A stretch of DNA of 64,000 nt from Sesamum alatum (GCA_034509735.1 JACGWO010000006.1:15564645-15628644), one strand, 5' to 3'. Shown: positions 33,444-45,448, numbered from the stretch's first letter. The notes: generated by a model not told the origin, from the sequence alone. Numbers and translations are program-made.

Positions 33444-35667
33444 AGAATAGGTGACCAGAAAGCCAATAGGTTTGGCAATTTGTAACCTATCCGACAACTT
33501 GATGTGAATGTAATATTATTATGTGATGAAGAAGATGAGTGTTCGTCACCAATGGTACCTTCTTTGTTGCGCTCATCTTACATTAGTTAAAACGGGGTTT
33601 AACTTATATCGCAACAAAGCCCACAGACCATGGATAACAACTCATGCAGTTGGGCCACGCATTGGATGGTGGTCATGAAACCAACTGATTAAGAGTTGGG
33701 TCTGAAACGTTCCAAGTCGAGGACCTCGAGACAGGGCATCGAGAGTCCTATTGAGACTTGCGTCAAGAGTCGTGTTCATTGGATGAGTGCCGTGTTTCAT
33801 CGGCGACAGGCGTGGGACGCCTACACGATCTTGATGGGTTGGTCGACTGGGGTCGAGCCGACTGGACTGACTCGCGGGGATCATCATATGGAAGCCTTGG
33901 AGGCTTGGTCGGTATGATTGGATTTCCCCGGTTCCGATAGTACGGGAGTAATCCTCAGACTTGAGGAATCATGGCAGTCACGTGCACAGGACGGCTGTAT
34001 CTTGGATCTGGCGAGAGGTGATCATTCTGTAAGATGATCATTATAAGCCTTGTCCAGTGCAGTCGGAATGTGTAGCGAGGACGGTGGATTCCAAGAAGAG
34101 GATCCGTCCCCTGTCAGTATGTGACAGAGGTATCTCCTATGCACTCAGAGACACGTTCATGCTGTTTAAAGCTGTGACCACAGTGGTTGGTCGAACAGGG
34201 AATGGTTCCCTGTGTCGACGCAATGAAGCATACGTGGTCTCGAGTATTAAGCATAGATGCCTAGTCAAGGATGGGAGCCGACGCCCAATTCCATACCCTA
34301 GACTAAGGCCGGGAGACGGTAGACGGAAGGATCGTACCCGTACGGAATCGGCGCCTAAATGTTCACGCCAATTCACCTAGTCTCTAGTGCCATGGACCGT
34401 TGCTAGACGGCCACCCATGGTAACGGGCCCTTGTGGGACACGGGCCCAAGTCTAGCTGAGGGTGAACCTAAAGGGTCACACACAAATCACCGAGGAGGTT
34501 GAGAGATCGACTTGGAGTCAATCTCGAAGGATAAAATAAGTAATTGGATTACTTAAGGGAAAGTCCATTGGATGGACGGGCCGATATTGTATCGGGCTTT
34601 CATTTAATCGGTAAATTGGATTTTCAATTAAATATGAAAAGTTGAGATGTTGAGACGTTGGATCTTTTAATTGGATTAAAAGATCAACGAGAATAATTTA
34701 AGTGGACATTAAATTGGATTTAATATTGGGTTCGTCGTAATTGGATTACGATAAAACCCGATCCGTTAAATTATACCCGAGAGGAGAAATAATTCCTAAT
34801 TTGGAATAGGAAGAAGTTGGACTTCTTCCCTTAATTAAACATGGCCGACACGCTCCCTTGGAGGAAGCAAAATCAGCCATGTTTCATGCTAGGTGGTATG
34901 TTGACTTGTCTCTTTTGGAAAGAGACAAATCAACTCCAATCAAGCTCTTCCCTTTTGGTATGATTTGATCATACCATAAATTTTGGTAGGCTTGATTGAA
35001 GAATTGATGGTGATTGATTGGAATGAATCTAGACATCCTTGGATGAACCTAGACACATTCCAATAATCACATTAATTATGTATATATATTAGAATATACA
35101 ACACCAAGCATAAGTAATTCATTATTCATCTTTTTCTAGAAAAAAGAGAAGACAAAAATCCTCTCCTCTCTCTCAAAATTTCGTGCTCCCTCCCTCTCTT
35201 ACACTTGTGTTCTTCACTTGATTTTGAATCAAGAAGAAGAACAAAGTAAGTTTAAAAGAACACTAATTCATAGTGTTCTTCTCTTAAACCGATTCCTTCC
35301 TAAACCTGTTCTTTTCTAGCAAGAAGAACGTGTGTTTCTTCCGGTGTGGTGTGGATCACCTTTGGAGAATCCATACGTTTGGATTTCGTGAGCATTCCGG
35401 AGAAGGAACAACGCTAGTAGCCGGGAGCATACGCTAAACAATCAAAGGTAACGGTTTATTACGCTTTGATTGATTTCATTTGTATATATATGCCCTATGT
35501 GTTTAAATATATGTTTTAATATTTACACATCCTACATCGAACGCCGGTTGAGAACCCAAGGGTACACCCCTTGGGATTCGCGTATTTTGAATTTGATTTA
35601 AATTTACGCACTTTTCTTGCTTTTCTCGCTTCCGCTCGCGCTCCCGGGCGGATCCGTTTGTCCTTCA
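33444..35667 (+). repeat. A3: A-family LTR without adjoining internal region
   Basis: It is an almost full-length LTR (AGAATAGGTGACC to GTCCTTCA) lacking its first four bases, TGTT. No primer-binding site follows. The next sequence is B leader in reverse orientation, so it is a solo LTR or the remaining 3' LTR of an otherwise deleted element. It holds the full hairpin set, for example arm ACAGGGAA with spacer TGG near 34195-34213. Confidence 0.82.
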
Positions 35668-36238
35668 TTAAAACCCTAGCAGCAGTACAGGCCGCCGCCG
35701 CCGGCAGCAGCCTGCCGGCGTGTGCACAGGGCAGCAGGCTCAGCCTGCCGCCCCTGCGTGCGCTCGCGCTTGGCCGGCAGCGTGCTGCGCGGCCTGGTGT
35801 TCCGGCAGGCCGTCGCGCGCGCAGGCTCCCCTGCATCTCGCGCGTGCTGGCCTGCTGGTTGCCAGCCGCGCTCCTACGCCTGCGCAGTGCGCGCGCGGAC
35901 GCCCACTAGGCGCGCGCGCGCAGACATCCTCGTCTGCGTGCGCGCGCGCCTGGAGGCGCCGCCCTGCGTGCGCGCCTGCACGACCGGCAGCGCATGGCTG
36001 CGCGCGGCCAGCCCTTCCGGCTGGCCGGTTGCGGTGTTTCTCGTTTTTTCGTTCAATTTTTCCAGCCCGTTTCCCAAGAAAAGCAGAAAAATACCAAATT
36101 GCAGAAATTCACACGAATTGAAAGCAATAAAACGACATGCTTTTAATAATCAAGAAAATCAAGATTTAATTAAAACATGCCAAAACCACGTTTCATGCTT
36201 AAAACGCACATAAACCCTAGGCCTATGCACGGAACCGG
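35668..36238 (-). other. B4 leader with GC-rich island
   Basis: About 350 bp (35685-36035) of very GC-rich DNA with GCGCGC runs and hairpins such as arm GCCGGCAG (loop GCTG on the minus strand) precede AT-rich sequence beside the primer site. Long open frames here, in several overlapping registers, come from the base composition and are not conserved genes. Confidence 0.75.
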
Positions 36239-36250
36239 GCTCTGATACCA
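36239..36250 (-). other. B4 primer-binding site
   Basis: GCTCTGATACCA is the reverse complement of TGGTATCAGAGC. It is separated from the LTR edge (36252) by one base. Confidence 0.93.
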
Positions 36251-36251
36251 C

Positions 36252-38239
36252 TGAAAGAATGTGTGGATCGTCCCGGAAAAATTGCGCGAATGCGGAAGTG
36301 CGGTATAAAATAAAATTGCGGAATTTAAAACATGCTTTTAAAATAAAGAACACGTTTCAAGGGGTGTGCCCTTGAAATTTCCCGGGTGTTCGGTGTATCT
36401 CATGAATTAACAATATACTAAATCATGGAGGCCATAGGGTTGAAAAATAAAAGAGGCGAAAACGTAAACCGAGACCTACCATTGTCGTTTTCGTCTTCAA
36501 CGGCTACACGCGTTGTTCCCCATTTTGCACCAGGATCTCGTTCTTGAGACCCTCCAAATCGTGACACACGATCCACCCACGTATCTTGCACGTCGTGCTA
36601 GCAACGAACAAGTATGTAATTTATTGGAGTGGATGAATCAACAACATGTTATGAATTAACAGTATTGATTCATCAATGTTCTAATGTTCCAAGAACAAGA
36701 GAACAAGAAAAGTTGTTTTCTTGGAGAGAGAGGGGGCAGACGAGAGGGAGAGAAACGAGAGAGGGAGTGTGTTGTGTGTGTGTTGGAATTTCATCATCCT
36801 TCAAAAGGTGCAAGGCTAGGGGTTTATATAGAGGAGGAGTTTAATCCTCTTTAAACTCCAACTCTTTAGAAGCTTAATTTGACTAGGATTTTGACCTAGT
36901 CAAAGTCCTAGTCAAAGTAGAATTTGACCTTGTCAAATTCAATCCTAGCCTTTCATCTCTCCCATTAAATCTCAACCATTAATTTAATTTAATGGAATAT
37001 TTAAATCCTATTAAATATTCCAAAAGGCCAAATAAATATAATAAATAAATATTAATATTTATTCTAGGCCCATTAAATTAATTACCTTAATAAATCCAAT
37101 TTGTTAATTTAGTTCCCTTTATCAAATAGAAGCAATCAATTCTCTAAGAAAATATAGGACCCGATTAAATCCAATTTAATCATTCCTTTACTCCAATATT
37201 TAATTCCAAATTAAATACTAAGTGTGTGTGTGGATAGTGTGTGACTCTTTAGGTTCACCTTTCAGCTAGACTTGGTCGGATTCCTAGAATCCGTCCGTTA
37301 CCATGGGTGGCCATCTATCAACGGTCCATGGCACTAGAGAGTAGGTGAAATATTCGGGGGATGAACATTTAGGCTCTAACGCTACACTTGTCCTTCTGTC
37401 TTCGGTCTCATCACTTAGGGTCTAGGGCACGAAAAATGCAGGTACCCATTTTGGACCTAAGTGTCTGTCTGTCCTTACTAAACGCCGCAAGGGAAACCTT
37501 CCCTTCTGTTCAGTTACTGTGGCCACAGATTTTAGGGACAAGACACAGAGCATACATGAAACTCGACTGTCAATGCCTTTTGATAGGAGACAGATCCTTT
37601 CTAGGAAACTACTGTCACGCTGTACACCAAAGCTGCACTAGACATGGCTTATGACTACTCAAGAGTATTTTGGCAATCTCTCACCATATCTAAGATACAG
37701 ACCTGATGTACAGGTAAACTTAGTAGTTCCTCAAGTCAAAGGACTTGACCTGTACCGTTGGAACCGGGAATACACGTCGTACCTTGCTGACCATACTCAA
37801 GGTCCTCCATAAGACGGTTCCCGCGAGTCACCTCAGTCAGCTGCTTCCTAGCATGCTAACCCACTAACACTTCTTAGACGACCTTCATCACCCGTCGATG
37901 AAATACGACAGCAGATGCTTAGTGGAAGTCCCAAGGGGAATCTCGGTACCCATTTTCGAGATTCCTTGACTTGGAGATTTCCGGACTGATTCGGTAAGAC
38001 TGATTTCATGGACCTACCTCCAAGCGTAGTCCCAATCCCCGAAATCGATTCTCAGTCCGTGGGCTTTGTTTGCGTAGTGAACATATATGTAATAGCAGAT
38101 ATAAGTGAACGTAAACAAAGTGTTGCCATATGAATTTTCACTTCTTTATTCGTAAATGATTTATCAAACACTTGAAATTATCTAGACATAGGTTACATAT
38201 TCCCGCCAAAATTGGCTTACATGGTCACCTATTCTAACA
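36252..38239 (-). repeat. B4 5' LTR
   Basis: A complete LTR of 1988 bp in reverse orientation, from TGAAAGAATG to CACCTATTCTAACA. It matches the B2 3' LTR (45450-47448). It contains the TATA box in reverse near 36825-36835, paired direct and inverted CTAGTCAAA repeats, and the shared U3 block around 37240-37380. Confidence 0.88.
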
Positions 38240-38690
38240 TCTAGGAATCCAACCAAGTCTAGTTGAAGGTGAACCTAAAGAGTCACACACAATCCGCACA
38301 CATAAAGTTTAATTTAGAATTAAATATTTGGAGAAATGGAATGATTAAATTGGATTTAATTGGGTCCTTATTTTGTTGGAAAGAATTAATTCCTTTTTAT
38401 TAGATAAAAGGGATTTATCTAATAAATTAGATTTATTAGAAAATTAATTTAATGGGCTTAGAATAAATAATTATATTTAATATATTTATTTATTGCCCTT
38501 GGAATATTTAAATAGGATTTTAATATTCCATTAAATTAAATTAAAGGTTGAGATTAAAAGGGAGAGATTAATAGCTAATATTGGTTTGACCAAAGAAGCT
38601 TGATTTTGACTAGGATTTGACTAGGTCAAATCCTAGTTGTAGAGGAGTCTTCAAAGTGTAGGAGATTGAAGAGGAAAAGGATTCCTCTTC

Positions 38691-38698
38691 TATAAATA
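38691..38698 (+). promoter_or_regulatory. TATA box of the B LTR
   Basis: TATAAATA is preceded by a CTCTTC stretch and followed by the (AC)n run and CT-rich tract that would start the transcript. The 3' LTR has the same box at 46848-46855. Confidence 0.6.
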
Positions 38699-38736
38699 CT
38701 CCTTAGCACACACATTGAAGAGAATGATGAATCTTG

Positions 38737-38738
<2 letters not shown>

Positions 38739-38770
<32 letters not shown>
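38739..38770 (+). repeat. (AC)16 microsatellite in the B2 5' LTR
   Basis: Sixteen AC units lie just downstream of the TATA box. The 3' LTR of the same element has about ten (46896-46915). The copies were identical at insertion, so the length has changed since. Confidence 0.9.
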
Positions 38771-38773
<3 letters not shown>

Positions 38774-39306
38774 CGTGTGCCCTCTCCCTCTCTCGGCCGC
38801 GCCTCTCTCTCCTTCCAAGAAAAATACTTTCTTGTTCTTTTGTTTTGACAATTGAATATTAAGGAGGATTCATCTCGTTAATCAATAACGTTTGATCGAT
38901 CCGTCCTCTCCAAAAATATACTTGTTCTTTCGCTAGCATGAAGATCAAGATACGTGGACGGATTGCATGTTACGAATTAGAGGCTCTCCTATACGAGATC
39001 TTGGAGCAAAACGGGGAACAACTCGAGTACCGGTTAGAAGGGGAAAACGACAAATCGGTAGGTTTCTGGTTTATGTTTTTCGCTCTCTTTACTTTTCGAA
39101 TCCTATGGCCTTCCATGACTTGTATGTATGTTTTAATTGTTCATGAGATACACAAAACGCCCGAGAGTTTCAAGGGTACACCCCTTGAATGTGTTTATAT
39201 TAATATGTATTTATGCATGTTTTAAATTCTTGAAATTTAAAATATATCACGATTCCGCATTCGCGCTACTCCCAGGACAATCCACACGCCTACCCAAGCC
39301 TTTCAG

Positions 39307-39318
39307 CGGTATCAGAGC
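39307..39318 (+). other. B2 primer-binding site (one mismatch)
   Basis: CGGTATCAGAGC differs from the standard TGGTATCAGAGC at its first base. It lies one base after the LTR end. Confidence 0.9.
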
Positions 39319-40584
39319 CCGGTTCGGTGTATAGGACTCGGGTTTTGTGTGCGTTTTTTAGCATGAAAACGTGTTTGGCATGTTTTAATTTATTTCTTGA
39401 TATTTTTATCATAAAGCATGTCGTTTTCTTGCTTTCAATTATGTATGATTTTGGTACTATTGGTATTTTCTGTTTTTCTTGGAAAACGGGGGCAAAACTA
39501 ATATAACGGGAAAAAACGTCGCACGCGGCCAGTCGGTGGCTGACCGCGAACGATGTGCACTCAGGTGAGGCGCGCACGTAGACAAGGGAGCCTGCACGCG
39601 GCTGCCTTCACCAGGCACGCACAGGGCGCACAGTTCAGGCCGGACGGCAGGCGCAGATGGTTGGCCGGGCGCGCACGCACGCAGGCAGGGAAGCCTGCGC
39701 GCGCGCGCGCCACGCCAACACGTTGGGGCGCCAGTGCGGCCAGGGTAGCCGCGCGCACGCGGCCTGCGCAGAGCAGGCGCACGCAGGCGGCCGGCAGGTT
39801 GGCGCGCGCGGCAACCTGCCAGCGCGCGCGCCAGGGCAGCAGGCTGGGCCTGCTGACCTGTGTACGCCGGCAGAGTGCTGCCGGTGGCGGTGACCGGTTG
39901 ACGTCGTCGTTTTCTCGTTATTTTAATTTTTTTTGGATAATTCTGAAAAATTCATTTTATTTACTTTTGTATATTTTCTCAAAGAACATTATTTGGGAGG
40001 TTGAATTTATTGGATTTGGAATCTCGGGAATAACCTACCTTCATATAATGAGGAAGGGTCTTCCTAAACGAGAAAGGTTGTTGCCAACGGTTGTACCATG
40101 TTTTTCGTACATAGCTCATTTATTTATCATAGATTGATGTGATTGGTAATCATGGATTATTAGCATGTGTTTATGTGATTGGATCATGTGATTATGCGCG
40201 TTTAATGGAAATGGATGATCGCGAGCCCTAGACCGAAATGTATGGTTTAATTTTATGTTGGGCCTGTGTGCCTCTTTCTGCTTTCTCCTTCTCCCCTTCT
40301 AGTTGCCTAGGAATAATAAGGCATTCTTTCTCCCTCCTTATGTACTCCCCCCGGGTTTTCGCTGGGGTTTCTTTTTACATATGTAATGAGCCTAGAATAG
40401 GAGTGAGGATTTTATTTTTATGCATTATGGTGGAGAAGAAGGAAGGTCCACATGGAGAGCCCAGAATGGAGGATCCAAGACGTTTCCATGAAGAGTTGAA
40501 AGAGAAAAGAGACCAAGGCCCATCAGAATGATGATCGGGTTGCTATTAATGTAATAGTGTAGGACCAACCCTAAATTGATCATA

Positions 40585-40606
40585 ATCCATTGCGGGCTCA
40601 GTGGGT
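40585..40606 (+). ncRNA. Conserved leader hairpin (B2)
   Basis: The arm ATCCATTG, loop CGGGCT and arm CAGTGGGT pair over all 8 positions, with two T-G pairs. The left arm differs from A1 at three positions, yet pairing is kept. The flanks CGCATAGG and GTGATCATCC are the same as in A. Confidence 0.6.
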
Positions 40607-41275
40607 CGCATAGGATTCGGGCTCGTGATCATCCAACAGGGGCGTGCTAGGCTTTAATTTTGCATGTGGCTGTTATGATGAATGAATGATTTCGTATAAC
40701 TGCTATGGGATGCAATTTATTTATTTACGCATTATGGATGAATGTGTTTATATATACATATGAGATCTCGGTCATTTACAACTCTCACATTGGTTGGACC
40801 AATGTCCAAATATTAGACCCTAGACAAAGTGGACATGGACTCTAGGAGTCTGTCCATGCCTTCCAATCCATGGCATAGTGAGGAAGCTGATTTAGGTCGA
40901 TAGTGTGGTCTCATGAGTCGTGGCACATCTATCGTACTTAAAAGAAGCTGCATTGTGTCATGAACGAAAAGTAGACCACTATTACCTGTCTCACGAGTCG
41001 TGGAAGTAGCAGCGGGTCTATGATTCGGTTGATTGGGTCGGGTCTAACTCTCGATTTGCATGATTCTTTTGGAGTCCTCGGGATCATGTGAAAGGGTGAG
41101 GCAATTGTCTTGAGAATCTCGTGGAACGAGAATGGTATGGCATACCTCCCACAGGATTCTTCCCATGCGAATCGTAAAAGCGGGGTATGGAAAAATTCGC
41201 TGTGGATCCCAAGCCCACTAGGAAAAGGTTTCCCGAAAACAACATTTAAGAGTATCGTGTTTTCATATAAATAGT

Positions 41276-41283
41276 GGGAGCAT
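41276..41283 (+). promoter_or_regulatory. Internal TATA box before gag (B2)
   Basis: TATAAATA followed by GTGGGAG lies at the same distance from gag as in A1 and A2, although the neighbouring sequence has diverged. Confidence 0.5.
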
Positions 41284-41393
41284 TAAATGACTAAAGACCA
41301 AGCGTTTAATTATTTATCAAAACTTCCATTTTTTTTTTAAATTCTGCTCATTGCGAGTTTTGTTTTTAAAATGTAGATTTAAAATGTCTTAGA

Positions 41394-42365
41394 ACCCATT
41401 ATCAATCATACTTGAGACCAACAAGTTCAGTGGAACAAACTACAACGACTGGTTGCGCAATCTGAGGATAGTCCTCGATTACGAGAACCAAGGCTATGTC
41501 GTGGACAAGCATTTCCCTAGGACCTTGCCGGAAGGATCCACGCCAGAAGAACGTGAGACGTTCGAGACTTTGCATAAGGATAACCGGAAAGTCCGTAGCA
41601 TCATACTTGCCTCAATGATGAATGAGATTCAGAAGCAGCATGATAGGCTAGACGATGTCCCTTCCATTATGGCTTGCCTTAAGGATTGCTATGCAGTCCT
41701 GGACCAGCATACTAGGTATGTCGCGACGAAGGCATTCTTTGGAACTAAAATGACCGAAGGATCCTCTATACAAGAGCACGGGGTTAAAATGGTTACCGTG
41801 GTGGAAAAGCTCGAGGACCTAAAGGCAGGCCTCGATAACAAGATGTACATAGATGTGATCCTTCAGTCTCTCCCACCCTCCTTCGACCAATTTATTGTTA
41901 ACTACAACATGAACACACTTTTGAAGGGCATTCAGCAGTTAATCAATATGTTGGTGCAATACAAGACAACAACCAAAAAGTCCACGCCATCGGTATTGTT
42001 TGGAGATGCTTCGACTTCCAAGACGAAAAGCAAGGGTGCCGGACGTTGGAAAAGGAAGAAGGGAAAGGGAAAAGCCATCAAATCAGCTACGAACACTAAG
42101 AGTGTTCCCATTGCCAAAGAGGGGAAAGGCAACGGAAAGGGGAAGGTTGTCTCCAAGCAACAGTCAAGGGCATATGACATATGTATCAATTGCCGTGAGA
42201 AAGGGCATTGGAAGAGAGAGTGCCCCAAACTCCTCTCGAACCAAGGTATCTTTGTGATTGAGGTTAATATGGTTACTAACTCTGCCTCTTGGGTATTAGA
42301 TATCGGCTATGGAGCTCACATTTGCAATGATTTGCAGGTGATGAAAAAAAGCAGAAAACTGGGGC
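41394..42365 (+). pseudogene. B2 gag and protease start
   Basis: The ATG at 41394 is followed at codon 3 by TAG where A1 has AAG. After that stop the frame is open and encodes the gag core (NKFSGTNYNDWLRNLRIVL), basic region (GRWKRKKGKGK), CCHC knuckle (CINCREKGHWKREC) and the protease region. There, the DTG motif has become DIG (VLDIGYGAHIC), which removes a catalytic-site residue. A frameshift near 42362 ends it. Confidence 0.87.
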
Positions 42366-43556
42366 GGGGATATGATCCTAAAGCTTGGGAATGGCAAGGC
42401 CATCTCGGCAGAAGCAGTAGGATCCGCCACTCTAGTAGTTAGTGATCGTATTAGTATAGAGTTAGAGCAAGTTTATTATGTACCTAGTATGATTAAAAAC
42501 ATCATTTCCATTCCGTTGTTAGACAATAGTGGATATGAGTTTATGATCAATAAAAATTGTTTTTATTTGATGAGGTGTGGAATTGCTCATCTGCTTGGTA
42601 CACTTAATAATAGGCTCTATATCTTACAACAAACGAACTTCGTTCTAAAAAATCAACACAAACGTAAAATAGATAACAAAGGGAACGCACGACTGTGGCA
42701 CGCTAGACTAGGTCACATATCCCAAGACAGGATGAAAAGATTGGTAGACTCAAAGAACCTAGAGGTAGGGACTTGAGTGAGCTACCAACTTGTGAATCCT
42801 GTCTAAGAGGGAAAATGACCAAGAAGCCCTTGGTAGGACAAAGCAGGCTTGCCACAAGTCTGTTGGACTTGGTCCATACAGACGTATGTGGACCACTAAG
42901 GACACAGGCCCGAGGTGGATTCTCCTACTTGATAACCTTCACCGATGATCATTCACGGTATGGTTATGTATACCTTATGAGGTATAAGGCTGAAGCACTT
43001 GAGAGGTTTAAAGAATTCAGACTTGAAGTTGAGAACCAAACCGGCTGCAAAATTAAAGTCCTACGGTCGGACCGAGACGGAGAGTACCTTAGTACTGAGT
43101 TTCCTTAATTATCTTAAAGAAAATGGTATGATATCTGAATAGACACCTCCCGGGACGCCACAGTTGAATGGCGTCTCTGGAAGGAGGAATCGAACCCTGT
43201 TAGACATGGTTCGATCCATGATGAGTTTTACCAAATTGCCCTTGTTCTTTTGGGGCTACGCATTGGAGACTGCGGCCAAGTTATTAAATTTGGCGCCAAC
43301 CAGTGTATTGACCCAAACGCCATATGAAATATGGCACGGCAAGCCTACGTCCTACAACTACTTGAAAGTATGGGGTAGCCCCGCATATGTCAAGAGGCTA
43401 GTGGGAGACAAGCTAGAATCTAGGTCTAGCTTGTGCAGGTTCGTTGGATACCCTAAAGAAACTGCAGGTTATTACCTTTATGATCCCTTGGAACAAAAGG
43501 TATTTGTTTCAAGGAACGCAGTATTCTTGGAACAAGGTTTTCCAGAGGATATCTAA
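42366..43556 (+). pseudogene. B2 protease end and integrase, frameshifted
   Basis: Three frames follow one another: 42372-42776 (protease tail and HHCC segment WHARLGH), 42773-43108 (CESCLRGK, HTDVCGP, SDRDGEY) and 43164-43556 (GVSGRRNR and the integrase C-terminus). One-base deletions near 42769 and an extra base near 43105 break them. A TAG lies at 43139-43141. The catalytic Glu of GVSERRN is Gly here (GVSGRRN), so this integrase would be inactive. Confidence 0.85.
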
Positions 43557-44666
43557 CCTGATGAACTGATCCTTGAGGAGTCAAGTGATGGAAACCAGTC
43601 ATCAGTAGAAGCCGTGGATCCCTCATTTAGAGGAATCAGGACAGATACCCAGAGGGCTGACCAACCTCGAGAAGACCAGCATGCTAGGCATGAAGGGCAA
43701 CCTCAAGAAGGGCCAGCCTCGGTACCTGAACCATCAGCTTCTGTACAGTCAACGCCCACAGTCACCACTGACGTTCCCGTTCTCCATAGGTCAGCTAGAG
43801 AGTCCCGACCTCCGGCGAGATATGGCTTTCTAAGCACGACCAGTCTGTTGGATAAGGATCCTAAGACATACGGGGAAGCGATATCTGACATCGACTCCGG
43901 GAGATGGCTTGAGGCTATGTAAACCGAAATGGACTCCATGAGTGAGAACCAAGTCTGGACACTTGTAGACCCACCAAAAGGGGTTAAGCCAGTTGGCTAT
44001 AAGTGGGTCTATAAGCGCAAACTTGGCATTGATGGAGAAGTCACAACCTTTAAGGCTAGGCTAGTAGCTAAAGGGTACACTCAACGACCCGGGGTCGATT
44101 TTGAGGACACTTACTCGCCAGTAGCCATGGCTAAATCCATTCGGATCCTACTTATCATAGCAGCATGGTATGACTATGAGATATTGCAGATAGACGTGAA
44201 AACGGCTTTCCTCAACGGTTTTGTTGAGGAAGAGATCTACATGGATCAGCCGGAGGGTTTCACGGTCACTGGAGAAGAACAGAAGATTTGTCGTCTCCAG
44301 AAGTCCATCTACAGCCTCAAACAAGCATCCCGAAGTTGGAACATTCGCTTTGATGAAGTAATACGGGGTTATGATTTCATCAAAAATGAATCCGACCCTT
44401 GTGTATACAAGAAGGTTAGTGGGAGCTCTATAGTGTTCCTAGTGCTTTATATGGATGAAATTCTACTCATAGGTAATGACGTTAGAATGTTGGGTGACAC
44501 ACAAGCATGGTTATCAACTCAGTTTTCTATGAAGGATTTGGGTGAAGCCTCCTACATTCTAGGCATCCAGATTGTCAGGGATAGATCTAAGAGAATGTTG
44601 GGACTCACCCAAAACTCGTATATGGAGAAAGTCCTGAAAAGATTTTGGATGGACAACTCCAAATGA
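43557..44666 (+). pseudogene. B2 linker and reverse transcriptase
   Basis: A TAA (43554-43556) precedes a linker (43614-43922) ending in another stop at 43920-43922. The RT frame is then open from 43929 with CKWVYKRKLG-like and VDFEDTYSPVA motifs. The active site reads YMDE instead of YVDD, losing the second metal-binding Asp. The frame stops at TGA (44664-44666), the same codon as in A2. Confidence 0.85.
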
Positions 44667-45434
44667 GGATTCCTTCCCATAAGGCATGGGATCAAGTTAT
44701 CCAAGAAACAGTTCCCGAAGACTGATGAGGAACTTGAAAGGATGAAAGTCATCCCCTATGCTTCTGCCGTAGGAAGCATCCAATATGCGGTCCACTGCAC
44801 CAGACCTGACATTGCTCACGCTTTGAGTGTAACGAGCAGATATCAGTCTTGTGCAGGAGAGGTACATTGGAATGCAGTTAAGGGCATCCTTAAGTACCTA
44901 AGGAGAACTAAGGAAATATTCTTGGTCTATGGCAATGGAGAATTGATCCTGGAAGGCTTTAGCGACGCTAGCTTCCAGGCTGATGACGATGATGTCAAGT
45001 CTCAATCGGGTTATGTATTCAGGCTCAATGGAGGAGTAGTGGCCTGGAAAAGTTCCAAGCAAGCAACCACTGCTGATTCCACCACTGAGGCCGAATACAT
45101 AGTAGCTTCAGAAGCTGCCAAAGAAGGGGTTTGGATGAGAAACTAAATCCAAGAGTTGGGTGTGGTGCCTAGCATCACCGAGCCCGTTGTCATCTTTTGT
45201 GATAACAACGGAGCAATAGCGCAAGCAAATGAACCGAGATCTCATCACCGCTCCAAACACATTCTTAGATGCTACCATCTTCTAAGAGAAATGGTAGGAA
45301 GAGGTGACGTTCGGATGGACCGAGTCAACTCAGCAAACAACACAGCAGATCCGCTGACAAAGCCTTTGTCGCAGAGCGCTCATACGCAACATCTTGAGAA
45401 GATGGGGATTAGGCATATAGGCGATTGGCTTTAA
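44667..45434 (+). pseudogene. B2 RNase H
   Basis: Nearly complete RNase H: GFSDASFQADDDDVKSQSGY, KSSKQATTADSTTEAEY, then one stop (45144-45146), and FCDNNGAIAQANEPRSHH to the end at 45434 (GDWL). The acidic catalytic residues in SDAS, TEAEY and CDNNGA are present. Confidence 0.87.
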
Positions 45435-45438
45435 GGTC

Positions 45439-45448
45439 AAGTGGGAGA
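45439..45448 (+). other. B2 polypurine tract
   Basis: AAGTGGGAGA lies one base before the 3' LTR. Confidence 0.9.

Larger units (their letters stand above)
35668..38239 (-). mobile_element. B4: 5' end of a reverse B-family element
   Basis: Reading minus-strand, it contains the 5' LTR (38239-36252), primer-binding site and ~570 bp of leader, then is cut by A3. Its LTR edge at 38239 borders TCTAG of the B2 5' LTR, which would be its target site. The rest of B4 and its other TSD are missing. Confidence 0.8.
38240..39305 (+). repeat. B2 5' LTR, second part
   Basis: It aligns with 46395-47448 of the B2 3' LTR and ends in TTTCA before the primer-binding site. It starts in the loop of the hairpin GGATTC-TAG-GAATCC, where B4 was inserted. 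With 13280-14101 it makes one LTR that lacks 125 bp. Confidence 0.85.
39319..41393 (+). other. B2 long leader
   Basis: About 2.1 kb. The GC-rich island is at 39520-39905 with hairpins such as arm GGCAGGTTG. The conserved hairpin is at 40585-40606, the paired GTCTCA...GTCGTGG motifs at about 40908-40923 and 40988-41003, and TATAAATA at 41276-41283, ~110 bp before the gag ATG. No conserved protein was seen. Confidence 0.8.

Noticed and set aside
35516..36213. Long Arg/Ala/Pro-rich open frames in the GC-rich islands (also near 5100, 39600, 52000 and 61450)
   Set aside because: GC-rich DNA lacks stops. Several frames are open at once, and the predicted proteins do not agree between copies.
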